Source of the DNA: DATDRS01 sp035291605
GTDB taxonomy: Bacteria > Chloroflexota > Anaerolineae > Anaerolineales > UBA6663
Direction of reading: 5' to 3'
NCBI GenBank assembly: GCA_035291605.1
Contig: DATDRS010000448.1
Coordinates: 1 to 10,713 of the forward strand
DNA: 10,713 nucleotides
Below are positions 1-6,961 of the stretch, one piece after another. A program made the translations under genes and the position numbers. Each line of letters opens with the position of its first letter. Positions within the stretch are counted from its first letter, which is position 1. Under the pieces are notes generated by a model, which saw only the letters and a list, made by a program, of their open reading frames with translations, did no database searches and was not told the DNA's origin.

Positions 1-476
1 ACGCCGCCGGTCGGCACAATCTTGAGAAACGGCAGGGGCGCGAGCACGTCCTTGAGGTAGCGCGGGCCGCCCTGCTGGGCCGGAAACAGTTTGACCAATT
101 CAGAACCGGCCTCATAGGCTTCCAACAATTCTGTAGGCGTGAAGCCGCCGCACAGGATGGGCGTGTTGCGATTGACACATTCGGCGATGACGGCTTTGCG
201 CACCGCAGGCGTCACCACAAACTGCGCGCCCGAGTCAATCGCCGCGCGCGCGTCTTCGGGTTTCAACACGGTGCCCACGCCCACACAGGCCGCGTCGCCC
301 AGCGCCTTCCGCGCGGCGGCGATGGCTTCCAGCGCGCCCCGGCCGGTGAGCGTGAACTCCAGCACGGTAATGCCGCCCGCCGCCAGCGCCCGCGCCACAT
401 CCACGGCGCGCGCATAATCGTCCAGCCGGACCACCGCCACGATTTTTTGGGTGAGGATTTGTTGAGTCGCTGACAT
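1..476 (-). CDS. eda: KDPG / 2-keto-4-hydroxyglutarate aldolase, C-terminus cut by window edge
   Basis: Class I aldolase of the Entner-Doudoroff pathway. It cleaves 2-keto-3-deoxy-6-phosphogluconate to pyruvate and glyceraldehyde 3-phosphate in the cytosol. The first 158 residues are present and the frame runs off at base 1 just after PTGG, so roughly the last quarter of a typical 205-215 residue protein is missing. Visible family motifs are VLEFTLT with the catalytic Glu40, GVGTVL (66-71, Thr69), FVVTP (86-90), GGFTPTE (110-116), KLFPA with the Schiff-base Lys129, and PTGG. The position equivalent to phosphate-contacting Arg49 of the E. coli enzyme is Thr44, as in some thermophile homologues. 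The ATG at 476-474 follows only a weak GAAAGA-like ribosome site. It is the last visible gene of the operon and is separated from the kinase gene by a hairpin-forming repeat. Family assignment is secure. Preference for KDPG over KDPGal or hydroxyketoglutarate is not readable. Confidence 0.95.
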   Translation of the reverse strand, partial: MSATQQILTQKIVAVVRLDDYARAVDVARALAAGGITVLEFTLTGRGALEAIAAARKALGDAACVGVGTVLKPEDARAAIDSGAQFVVTPAVRKAVIAECVNRNTPILCGGFTPTELLEAYEAGSELVKLFPAQQGGPRYLKDVLAPLPFLKIVPTGG

Positions 477-502
477 GAGGATTGATCTTTCGTTGGCCGT
501 TG

Positions 503-565
503 GGGCGAAGCAATCGCGCTTCGGCGAATAGCCCAATGACGCTTTTGGGCGCGAATGCTTCGCCC
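503..565. repeat. Imperfect palindromic intergenic element (16-bp inverted repeat)
   Basis: The arms GGGCGAAGCAATCGCG (503-518) and CGCGAATGCTTCGCCC (550-565) are reverse complements at 15 of 16 positions; the mismatch is A513 against A555. A second hairpin is nested just inside the right arm: GCCCAA (531-536) pairs with TTGGGC (545-550). The element fills most of the 93-bp gap between the kinase stop and the aldolase start. In the transcript it could fold into a long stem, which might affect mRNA processing, stability or attenuation before the aldolase gene. The GGGCGAAGCATTCG core resembles, from memory, repetitive palindromes scattered between genes in Chloroflexota and cyanobacteria. Whether it is a mobile MITE-like remnant or a local regulatory hairpin cannot be decided here. 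No run of T follows on either strand, so it does not look like a strong intrinsic terminator. Confidence 0.75.
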
Positions 566-569
566 TTAC

Positions 570-1547
570 TTATCGCGCCACGTCGCGCTGCTCCTGCGCC
601 ATCACCGCGTTCAGCTCGGCGCGCGAAGTCAGCACGCGATCGCCGTATTGTGACAGCGCAATCGCCGCCAGCGCGGCGCCGCGTCGCAGGCCCTCCGCCG
701 GATCGCCGTCCAGCCAGCCGTCGAGCGCGCCCGCCGCAAACGCGTCGCCGCTGCCGATGCGATCCACGATCTGCACGGGGAGCGCGGGCTGGAAGAGGAA
801 CGCCTCGCCGCGCAGGAGCGCCGCGCCCTTTTCGCCAAACGTGCCGAAGACGGTCTGCGCGCGCGTCAGCGCCTTCAGGCGCGTCATCAGACCGCGCGGC
901 TCGCCCGAGCAGTCAAACAACAGCGCCGCGTCCGCGCCCTTGCAGAACAGCACGTCGGCCTCGGCGATCAGTGGGCGCAGTTTTTCACCCGCGGCTTTGG
1001 CGTCCCACAACTTGGCGCGAAAGTTCACGTCGAAGCTGACGGCGACCCCGGCCGCGCGTGCGCGTTGGATGGCCTGCGCCACCACCGCGTAGCAGGCATC
1101 GCTCAACGCCGCAGTGATGCCGGTCAGGTGCAGCGCGCGCGTGTCGAGCAGGTAACCCCAGTCCACGTCGTCCACCCTCATGCGCGCCGCCGCCGAGTCC
1201 GCGCGATCGTAGATCACCTGAATCGAGCGGGGCTGCGCCGCATATTCGATGAAGTACACGCCCAGCCGCTCATTGGGCGCGCGCTTCACCGCGGACACAT
1301 CCACGCCGTCGGCGCGCAGGGCGCGCAGGATGCTGTCCCCCAGCGCGTGCTCAGGCAGGCGGCTCACCCAGCCCACGCGCCGCCCGAGGCGGGCCAGCGC
1401 CGTGCAGACGTTGCACTCCGCGCCCGCGATCTCCACGTCGAGCGAGCGTGTGTCGTCCAGCCGTCGGCCGGTTGGCACGCTCAGGCGCCACATGGCCTCG
1501 CCGAGGCTGACCATCTCAAAGCGCGGGGGGCGTGGTTGAGCGCTCAT
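570..1547 (-). CDS. kdgK: 2-keto-3-deoxygluconate (KDG) kinase, PfkB/ribokinase family
   Basis: Phosphorylates 2-keto-3-deoxygluconate (possibly also the galactonate epimer) with ATP to give KDPG, the substrate of the downstream aldolase. The 325 residues match the usual family length. Visible are the N-terminal substrate region SLGEAM (14-19) and GAECNV (42-47). Segments typical of KDG kinases are IQVIYDRADSAA (109-120) and FDVNFRAKLW (172-181). FGEKGA (237-242) precedes the PfkB signature DRIGSGDAFAAGAL (262-275), with the catalytic base Asp268 and the GSGD anion hole. The ATG lies 4 bp after the stop of the lactonase gene with no clear Shine-Dalgarno of its own, so translation is probably coupled to the lactonase. 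Other PfkB sugar kinases (fructokinase, ribokinase) are less likely given the YDR and NFR motifs and the neighbouring dehydratase and aldolase. Confidence 0.93.
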   Translation of the reverse strand: MSAQPRPPRFEMVSLGEAMWRLSVPTGRRLDDTRSLDVEIAGAECNVCTALARLGRRVGWVSRLPEHALGDSILRALRADGVDVSAVKRAPNERLGVYFIEYAAQPRSIQVIYDRADSAAARMRVDDVDWGYLLDTRALHLTGITAALSDACYAVVAQAIQRARAAGVAVSFDVNFRAKLWDAKAAGEKLRPLIAEADVLFCKGADAALLFDCSGEPRGLMTRLKALTRAQTVFGTFGEKGAALLRGEAFLFQPALPVQIVDRIGSGDAFAAGALDGWLDGDPAEGLRRGAALAAIALSQYGDRVLTSRAELNAVMAQEQRDVAR

Positions 1548-1551
1548 AGGC

Positions 1552-2619
1552 TCAGGCGAACTGCACGCACGAGGCCCCGGTCACGGCGGCGCGCGCCACT
1601 GGAGCGCCGAGCGCCTCTGATCCGGCGACCAATGGCAAGACGCACACCTCGTTGCTGTACTGATTCGCCACCAGCATGAAACGGCCGCCGGGCGCGAGTG
1701 CGAAGTTGCGTGGCCAGTCCCCGCCGCACGGCGGCGCCGCTACGGATGTCATCCGCCCATCCAGGCCGATGTCGAACACCGCAATGCTGTTGTGACCGCG
1801 ATTGGAGACATAGAGCCGGTGGCCGCCGGCCGAAACGTGGACGTCGGCGACGATGTTCTCCGGCGCGCCGGGCGGGAGCGTGGGGAGGGTCTGCCGCTCG
1901 CACAGCGCGCCGTTCGCCGCATCGTAGTCGTACAGCGTCACCGTACTGTCCAGTTCATTCGCCGCGTACAGGAACTCGCCGTTGGGGTGAAAGGCAAGGT
2001 GCCGTGGCCCCGCGCCGGGCCGCGTGTTCACGGAGGCGTGCGGCAAAAGCTTGCCGGCCGTCCCGTCAAGTTTATAGATGACGAGTTGATCAATGCCGAG
2101 ATCCGCCACGACGACGAAACGGTTGTCTGGCGTGACGGCGGCCGAGTGCACGTGCGGGCCTTCCTGGCGCGCAGCGTGGGGGCCGGCGCCGCGATGCTGA
2201 ACGAAGTCCGCCATCTCGCCGAGCGAGCCGTCGGGCTGGATGGGGAACAGGCTCCCATCGCCCGTGCCGTAGTTCGAGACAAACAGCCAGCGGCCCGCCG
2301 CGTCAATCTGCAAATGGCAGGGCCAGTCGCCGCGCGTGGACTGTTGGTTGAGGGGCTGGATCGTTAACGGCTCGCGCTCGAAGCGCAAGGCCCAGACCGA
2401 GCCGAAGGCGCCGTCGTTCCCCTGGCTCGTCTCGCTGACCGCATACAGCCAGCGCCGGTTGGGATGCACGACGAGGAAAGACGGGTTGGCGATGCCGGCG
2501 AACGATCCGCAGGCCGTCAGCGAACCCGTGGCGTCGTCGAAGCGAAAGGCGTGGAGGCCGGGTTCAGTCGCGGCGACGTAGCCGCTGGCGAAGAGGAGGG
2601 GTTGGGTTGAGGGAGTCAT
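1552..2619 (-). CDS. Lactonase family protein, seven-bladed beta-propeller (6-phosphogluconolactonase/YbhE type)
   Basis: Predicted cytosolic sugar lactonase. It would hydrolyse the aldono- or aldaro-lactone made by the upstream dehydrogenase to the free acid used by the dehydratase. It has about 355 residues of repeated propeller blades, each with an (H/P)PNG/DNR turn followed by LY/FV strands. In numbering from the longer start these are NPSFLVVHPNRRWLYAV (48-64), GPHVHSAAVTPDNRF (157-171), AGPRHLAFHPNGEFLYA (206-222), ADVHVSAGGHRLYVSNRG (261-278) and WPRNFALAPGGRF (305-317). This blade pattern and the GPHVHS and PRH motifs are characteristic of the YbhE/Pgl lactonase family. Two in-frame ATGs exist. 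I prefer 2619 because GAAGAG (2629-2634) stands 9 bases before it but directly abuts the upstream ATG at 2628, which would add MNT. There is no signal peptide. The gene starts 33 bp after the dehydratase stop. A role on 6-phosphogluconolactone itself is possible, but the context points to an unphosphorylated lactone. Confidence 0.9.
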   Translation of the reverse strand: MTPSTQPLLFASGYVAATEPGLHAFRFDDATGSLTACGSFAGIANPSFLVVHPNRRWLYAVSETSQGNDGAFGSVWALRFEREPLTIQPLNQQSTRGDWPCHLQIDAAGRWLFVSNYGTGDGSLFPIQPDGSLGEMADFVQHRGAGPHAARQEGPHVHSAAVTPDNRFVVVADLGIDQLVIYKLDGTAGKLLPHASVNTRPGAGPRHLAFHPNGEFLYAANELDSTVTLYDYDAANGALCERQTLPTLPPGAPENIVADVHVSAGGHRLYVSNRGHNSIAVFDIGLDGRMTSVAAPPCGGDWPRNFALAPGGRFMLVANQYSNEVCVLPLVAGSEALGAPVARAAVTGASCVQFA

Positions 2620-2652
2620 AGTGTTCATCTCTTCAGGTCTTGATCGTCGTCA

Positions 2653-3840
2653 TCACCAGTTGGTGACCGAGCCATCACTGCGCCGCCAGTGCGGCGCCTC
2701 CCAAAACTGCCACGCATGTTTCTGCGCCAGGGCCTCGTCAAGCTCCACGCCGAGGCCGGGCGTCTCGGGTACGGGGAAACTGGTGTCCGCCAGCCTCGGC
2801 TGCACCGGGAACAGCGCCTCGGCGTCGTCTACGCCGCCCTGGCCGTAATACAGGTTTTCGGTCTGGGTGACGCGCACTTCCAGCCAGGCGAAGTTGGGCG
2901 CGGCCGCCGCGAGGTGAATGGTGGCGGCCGTGCACACCGGGCCGAGCGGGTTGTGCGGCATCAGGTCAATATAATGGGCCTCGGCCCAGCCGGCCACTTT
3001 CATCGCCTCCGTGAAGCCGCCGACGTTGCAGATATCCAGGCGGGCAAAATCCGTCAGGTGTCGTTCAATGTAGGGTAGGAACTGCCACTTGCTGGCGAAT
3101 TCCTCGCCGACGGCAAACGGCACGTCGGTCAGCCTACGCAGCGCCTCATAGGCTTCGGGCGTCTCGTTGCGGATCGGCTCTTCGATGAAGTCCAGCGTGC
3201 CCTTCGGCATGCGCTGGCAGAAGGAGGCGGTCTCGGCGATGGACAGGCGATGGTGATAGTCAATCCCCAGGACAATCTCGCTGCCGCACGCCTCCCGCAC
3301 CTTCGTCAGCCAGTGGGCCGTCGCCGGAATGCTCTCGCGCGGCTCGAAGATATCCGACTCTTTCACGAACCCGCCTTCGCTGCCGGGCATCATGGGCGCC
3401 GTGCGAATCACTTTCCAGCCGTGCGCCATCAGCAGTTTGACGTCGTCAATGAGCTTGGGCCCGGCCCCGCTTGCCGTCGCAAAGCACGGGATCTCGTCGC
3501 GCTGCTTGCCGCCCAGCAGCTGATAGACGGGTACGCCGAGCGCCTTGCCGACGATATCGTGCAGCGCGATGTCAATGGCGCTCTGCGCCGCGAGCAGCAC
3601 GCGCCCGCCCTCGAAGTATTGACTGCGGTACAACTCCTGCCAGAGGCGGCCGCGCTGCATCGGGTCTTTGCCAATGAGGAACTGGCGAAAGTGCTGGAGC
3701 GCGCCGATCACGGCCAGTTCGCGTCCGCTCAGGCCGGACTCGCCCAGGCCGTACAGCCCCTCATCCGTTTCGACTTTGACGACGAGTTGATTGCGGCTCC
3801 CCACCCAGACCGGGTAGGGCTTGATGTCGGTGATACGCAT
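2653..3840 (-). CDS. Mandelate racemase-subgroup enolase-superfamily dehydratase, D-galactonate dehydratase-like
   Basis: Predicted Mg2+-dependent sugar-acid dehydratase turning an aldonate into its 2-keto-3-deoxy derivative, the substrate of the kinase two genes on. The 395 residues comprise the N-terminal capping domain (about 1-115, with VKVETDEG at 21-28) and a TIM barrel. The metal ligands are Asp194 (GIDYHH), Glu220 (FIEEP) and Glu246 (VGEEF). Asp269 (ARLDI) and His296 (PHNPLGP) form the general acid/base dyad, and Glu321 is at the end of the seventh strand. The spacings 194/220/246 and 269/296/321 reproduce those of mandelate racemase and DgoD. His196, two residues after the first metal ligand, replaces the KxK base on strand two, as in galactonate dehydratase. 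The tail HWRRSDGSVTNW also resembles DgoD. DYHHRL is shared with mannonate dehydratases, so the exact acid (galactonate, gluconate, mannonate or other) is open. GGAG (3850-3853) lies 9 bases before the ATG, inside the SDR gene end, and the gap is 6 bp. Confidence 0.9.
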   Translation of the reverse strand: MRITDIKPYPVWVGSRNQLVVKVETDEGLYGLGESGLSGRELAVIGALQHFRQFLIGKDPMQRGRLWQELYRSQYFEGGRVLLAAQSAIDIALHDIVGKALGVPVYQLLGGKQRDEIPCFATASGAGPKLIDDVKLLMAHGWKVIRTAPMMPGSEGGFVKESDIFEPRESIPATAHWLTKVREACGSEIVLGIDYHHRLSIAETASFCQRMPKGTLDFIEEPIRNETPEAYEALRRLTDVPFAVGEEFASKWQFLPYIERHLTDFARLDICNVGGFTEAMKVAGWAEAHYIDLMPHNPLGPVCTAATIHLAAAAPNFAWLEVRVTQTENLYYGQGGVDDAEALFPVQPRLADTSFPVPETPGLGVELDEALAQKHAWQFWEAPHWRRSDGSVTNW

Positions 3841-3846
3841 GGTGTG

Positions 3847-4680
3847 CTACTCCGCGTGCCTCCAGCCGAGCAGGCGCTCGGCCTTGGCGCAATTGAAGAA
3901 ACCGTTGTCGCCGGACAGATCGCCGCGAATCTCGGCGTTTGGATAATGCTTGCGCGCCAACGCCAACGACGGCGCATCCGCCACGGTGCGCGGCGCGACA
4001 ATGTAGAAGACCTCGTGGCCGGTGTAGTCGGCGGTGAGCGAGAGCAGGCAGGCGCGGCTGGCCTCGTCGAGCAGCGTGTAGGCCCAGAGGTGGCGGATGA
4101 CGGCGTCGCCCAGCAGCGCCGTTCCCTGAACCGCGCGCTCGCGGCTGTCTAACAGCCAGTGGAAGCGCAGGCTGGCGATGCGCATCCACGCGTAGCGGCG
4201 CGCAAACGCATCGGCCTGCTGCTCCAGCACCCACTTGGAGAGGCTGTAAGGGTCTTCGGCGTAGGTGGGATGTCGCTCGTCCAGCGGGAAATAATCGTAA
4301 CGCGGCGCTCGGCTGAACGCGCCGCCGATGGCGTTGATGGAGGAGGCCAGGCACACGCGCTGGATGCCCAACGCCGCCGCCGCGCTGAGCGCGTTGTAAC
4401 TGCTGATCGTGTTGTCGGCGTACACCACCGGATCGGGGTGGTTGATGGGCGCGCGGATGGCGGCCAGATGCACGAGCGCGTCACAGCCGCGCAGGCTGGC
4501 CACGAACTCGCCGAAGTCGCGCGTGTCGGCGATCAGGCGCTCCAACGGCCGCGCGGAGAGGGAAAAGGGTTCGGAGGGCAAAGCGCGGTCAATACTGACG
4601 ACCGAATGGCCCTGCTCGAGCAGGTACGGGATCAGGCTGCGGCCCATATCGCCATTCCCGCCAGTGACTGCGATTTTCAT
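3847..4680 (-). CDS. Extended SDR, NAD-dependent epimerase/dehydratase family; candidate sugar or uronate 1-dehydrogenase
   Basis: A 277-residue cytosolic Rossmann enzyme. The cofactor loop is TGGNGDMG (6-13, GxxGxxG spacing). Asp31 ends strand two (VVSID) and favours NAD over NADP. LVHLAA (69-74), the catalytic Ser113/Ser114 (ASSINAIGG) and the Tyr145-x3-Lys149 pair (YSLSK) follow. The C-terminal FFNCAKAERLLGW (261-273) is the usual epimerase-family ending. Placed before lactonase, dehydratase, kinase and aldolase genes, it most plausibly oxidises an aldose or hexuronate at C1 to a lactone, as uronate dehydrogenases of this superfamily do. A UDP-sugar 4-epimerase activity cannot be excluded from motifs alone. 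Its ATG overlaps the GntR stop by 4 bp (ATGA), with GAGG (4688-4691 plus a flanking base) about 7 bases upstream, so the two are translationally coupled. Family assignment is secure; the substrate is inferred from the neighbourhood. Confidence 0.88.
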   Translation of the reverse strand: MKIAVTGGNGDMGRSLIPYLLEQGHSVVSIDRALPSEPFSLSARPLERLIADTRDFGEFVASLRGCDALVHLAAIRAPINHPDPVVYADNTISSYNALSAAAALGIQRVCLASSINAIGGAFSRAPRYDYFPLDERHPTYAEDPYSLSKWVLEQQADAFARRYAWMRIASLRFHWLLDSRERAVQGTALLGDAVIRHLWAYTLLDEASRACLLSLTADYTGHEVFYIVAPRTVADAPSLALARKHYPNAEIRGDLSGDNGFFNCAKAERLLGWRHAE

Positions 4681-5480
4681 AGGGTTTCCTCAGTTGGTAA
4701 GGTACTGGAGCGGGACTCCGCGGGATGAATCCTCGCCTCGGCGGCCAGCACGTCGTTGGACATATCACTCATGTGGGCTTGCATCAATAGACGGGCCTGG
4801 GGTGCGTCGCGCGCTCGCAAGGCTTCGGCGATGAGGAGATGATAGCGCGCCGTGCGCACCGTCGTCTTTGGTTCCATCAAGACCAACTTGCGGCTCTCCA
4901 GAAACAGATCGCTGACGCCCTCGATCGTCCTAGACAGGATAGGGTTGCGCGCCGCGCGGGCGATGTGGCGATGAAACAGCACGTCCAGTTCAGCAAAATC
5001 GCCGCCTTGCAGGGCTTCCTCTTCCATTTGGTGAGCAAGCCCTTCGATGTCAATGAGCTCTTTATCGGTGCCGCGCTCAGCAGCCAGGGCCGCCAATTCC
5101 GGCTCCAAGATACGGCGGGCTTCAGCCAGGGCCGCCAACAGCCCAGCGCCCACATCCCGGAAATGGCTGGACAACTCGGTGGAAGGGCGCGAGGCTGCCA
5201 CATAGACGCCGCTCCCATGCTTGATCTTCACCAGCCCGATGGATTGAAGCGACCGCAGCGCCTCGCGCACTGAACCTGTGCCGACGTGCAGCTCTTTCGC
5301 CAGTTGGGTGATGCTGGGCAGGCGCGCGCCGGGCAGCCAGTCACCCTGGCGGATGCGCTGCTGGAGCTCCTTGAGAACGGCGCGATAGACGCGCGTGCCG
5401 CGCGCGGGGGCTTCGCCCTGCGGCTCCGCGGGCGTCAACGGAAAACCAGGAACAGCCGAGGGGGTTGTGTCGCGCGTCAT
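4677..5480 (-). CDS. GntR-family transcriptional regulator, FadR subfamily with FCD domain
   Basis: Probable local regulator of the operon, responding to a pathway sugar acid. The 267 residues carry a winged helix-turn-helix at about 30-95: RIRQGDWLPGARLPS, then QLAKELHVGTGSVREALRSL, and the wing GLVKIKHGSGVYV. An all-helical FCD ligand domain spans about 115-245. Its characteristic metal-site residues are visible as Asp166 and His170 (ELDVLFH), His214 (RYHLLIAEAL) and His236 (MQAHM), so a metal-assisted carboxylate ligand is expected. The N-terminal extension of about 30 residues is Pro/Ala-rich and longer than in most relatives. No Shine-Dalgarno precedes the ATG at 5480, so the true start is less certain, although no better in-frame start is evident. 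The gene begins 27 bp after the dehydrogenase stop and overlaps the SDR start by 4 bp. Autoregulation is plausible, but I see no convincing FadR-type operator near the operon promoter. Confidence 0.92.
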   Translation of the reverse strand: MTRDTTPSAVPGFPLTPAEPQGEAPARGTRVYRAVLKELQQRIRQGDWLPGARLPSITQLAKELHVGTGSVREALRSLQSIGLVKIKHGSGVYVAASRPSTELSSHFRDVGAGLLAALAEARRILEPELAALAAERGTDKELIDIEGLAHQMEEEALQGGDFAELDVLFHRHIARAARNPILSRTIEGVSDLFLESRKLVLMEPKTTVRTARYHLLIAEALRARDAPQARLLMQAHMSDMSNDVLAAEARIHPAESRSSTLPTEETL

Positions 5481-5507
5481 GGGCGGTGAGCCGCGTAGGG
5501 CATGAAT

Positions 5508-6944
5508 CTATTTGAACGCGAGTTCCCAGATAGCGCCATCCGGACTGAATTCGAGCACGTAGAGGCGATTCTCAATCATCACCGCGTCAATCGGGTTTTT
5601 GAAATCGCGGGCGATCTGCGTCGTAATGGAGGCGTAGTTGTCGCCCTGTTTGGTCAGGCGCAGGTGGAGCAGGTCCTGGCCCTGATCGGTGAGCGTGCCG
5701 CCGGCCGCGCCCCAACTTAAGAGAAACGCGCTCAATGCGTTGCCCTCGCCGCGCAGGTCGGCGGGCAGAGTGGGGGCGGTGATGAACACCAGGCCCAGCG
5801 GCGAACGGTGCGGCGTGAAGGTGTGCAGGGGCTTGCCCTCAGCGTAGGCGTCGTATTCCTTGCCGTCTTCCCCGCGATACCTCATCGCATCCGGGCCGAG
5901 GTTGATGACGGGATCGGCGAAGGCGCCGGGCGGCTCCGGAAAGCCCGGATCGTTGCCATAGGTTCCGGTCTTAACCGCCATGAAATCAGAAGATAGGCGC
6001 ATGTCTTTACGGCTATCGTAGTCGGCGAACTGCTGGGGGTTATCCTGGTTGCCAAAGCGCCACGGAAAACCGTAGTGCTGCCCCTCGCGGATCCAGTTGA
6101 GTTCGTCGGGATAATCGGCGTCGGGGCCGTTATCCCCCACGAACAGTTCGCCATTCGGGGCGAACGCTGGATCGTAGGCGTTGCGCGTGCCTCGAGCGAA
6201 AACCAGCCCTTGCGCGGCTGACGCGGTTTCGTCATTGGGCAGCGCCAGGTCCACGGCATTGGCCGGGAGGCGGAAAATCTTGGCGGTGAGGGCCGCTTCC
6301 CGCGCCTCTGGGAAGGCGCCGTCGCTGCTCTGCACTTCGCCGTGGTCGGTGCGTGAGCCGCTGTTGACGAACACCCACTGGCCGTCGGGGCTGACGACGA
6401 TCCCGTTAAACAGATGGTCGAATTGCGTGTTGCTCATGGGATACGGCTCAGTGGAGGCGAGCGTCGCCCACGTAAAACGCCCGGAGGCCGCGGCGACGCC
6501 TTTGCGGATCACGGCCTGTGTGTGAGTCTTGTCGGTCTGCCGGTTAGCGACCACGAATAGCGCGCCATCCGGTCCAAACGCCATGCCCGCCGGAACGCCA
6601 TCCGCGACCATCTCGACCACGCTGGCGACGCTGAACTTGGAGGCCGATTCGGCTAGCGTGACGCGGTACAGGCCATCGGACGGGTGGAGGAGATACACCT
6701 CCCCATTGACCGGATTACGCGCCAGCCGGATGTAGCCGCCGCCGACATAGGTGACTTTGCGCAGCTGGATGTCATCGCGAAGTAGTACGGGGCCATCCGG
6801 GATCGGTTGTCGTTCAACTTTCGGCGCGGGAGAGGGCGCCGTCGGCGACTGGCATGCCACGACCACTGCGACCATCAGCCACACGGCCAGGACGCGCCAC
6901 GGCGAGCCGGCGTGTGTTCCTGATAGGGGAAGATTTTTACGCAT
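5508..6944 (-). CDS. Exported lipoprotein of the glucose/sorbosone (PQQ-type) sugar dehydrogenase family
   Basis: Predicted cell-surface or periplasmic six-bladed propeller that would oxidise aldoses outside the cytoplasm. The preferred start (478 residues) is the ATG at 6944-6942, because TTGGAG (6950-6955) lies 5 bases upstream. The longer ATG at 6965 would overlap the preceding stop as ATGA but lacks a ribosome site. From the preferred start, a basic MRK, a hydrophobic stretch (VLAVWLMVAVVVA) and the lipobox VVAC give a lipid-anchored Cys31, followed by a Ser/Pro/Thr linker. Family motifs are PAGMAFGPDGALFV (about 118-131), FDHLFNGIVVSPDG with a conserved His (175-188), RNAYDPAFAPNGELFVGDNG (254-273), DELNWIREGQHYGFPWRFG (280-298) and HRSPLGLVF (379-387). 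These match the GSDH/sorbosone dehydrogenase fold. PQQ dependence is assumed from the family; some members do not use PQQ. Its place in the operon suggests a second, exported oxidation step parallel to the SDR. Confidence 0.87.
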   Translation of the reverse strand: MRKNLPLSGTHAGSPWRVLAVWLMVAVVVACQSPTAPSPAPKVERQPIPDGPVLLRDDIQLRKVTYVGGGYIRLARNPVNGEVYLLHPSDGLYRVTLAESASKFSVASVVEMVADGVPAGMAFGPDGALFVVANRQTDKTHTQAVIRKGVAAASGRFTWATLASTEPYPMSNTQFDHLFNGIVVSPDGQWVFVNSGSRTDHGEVQSSDGAFPEAREAALTAKIFRLPANAVDLALPNDETASAAQGLVFARGTRNAYDPAFAPNGELFVGDNGPDADYPDELNWIREGQHYGFPWRFGNQDNPQQFADYDSRKDMRLSSDFMAVKTGTYGNDPGFPEPPGAFADPVINLGPDAMRYRGEDGKEYDAYAEGKPLHTFTPHRSPLGLVFITAPTLPADLRGEGNALSAFLLSWGAAGGTLTDQGQDLLHLRLTKQGDNYASITTQIARDFKNPIDAVMIENRLYVLEFSPDGAIWELAFK

Positions 6945-6961
6945 GCGGTCTCCAAGCAAGG

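Noticed and set aside
503..565. Intrinsic terminator between kinase and aldolase genes
   Set aside because: The inverted repeat is strong, but no T run follows the stem on the minus strand, and the aldolase clearly belongs to the same pathway and orientation.
482..1679. Plus-strand open frames opposite the kinase gene (482-1039, 1065-1679)
   Set aside because: Arg/Pro-rich translations without domains, antisense to a clear PfkB kinase with an intact catalytic motif.
3250..4152. 300-codon plus-strand open frame
   Set aside because: It lies fully antisense to the dehydratase and SDR genes, both of which have intact family motifs. The translation is Arg/Ala-rich with no recognisable domain, typical of a shadow frame in G+C-rich DNA.
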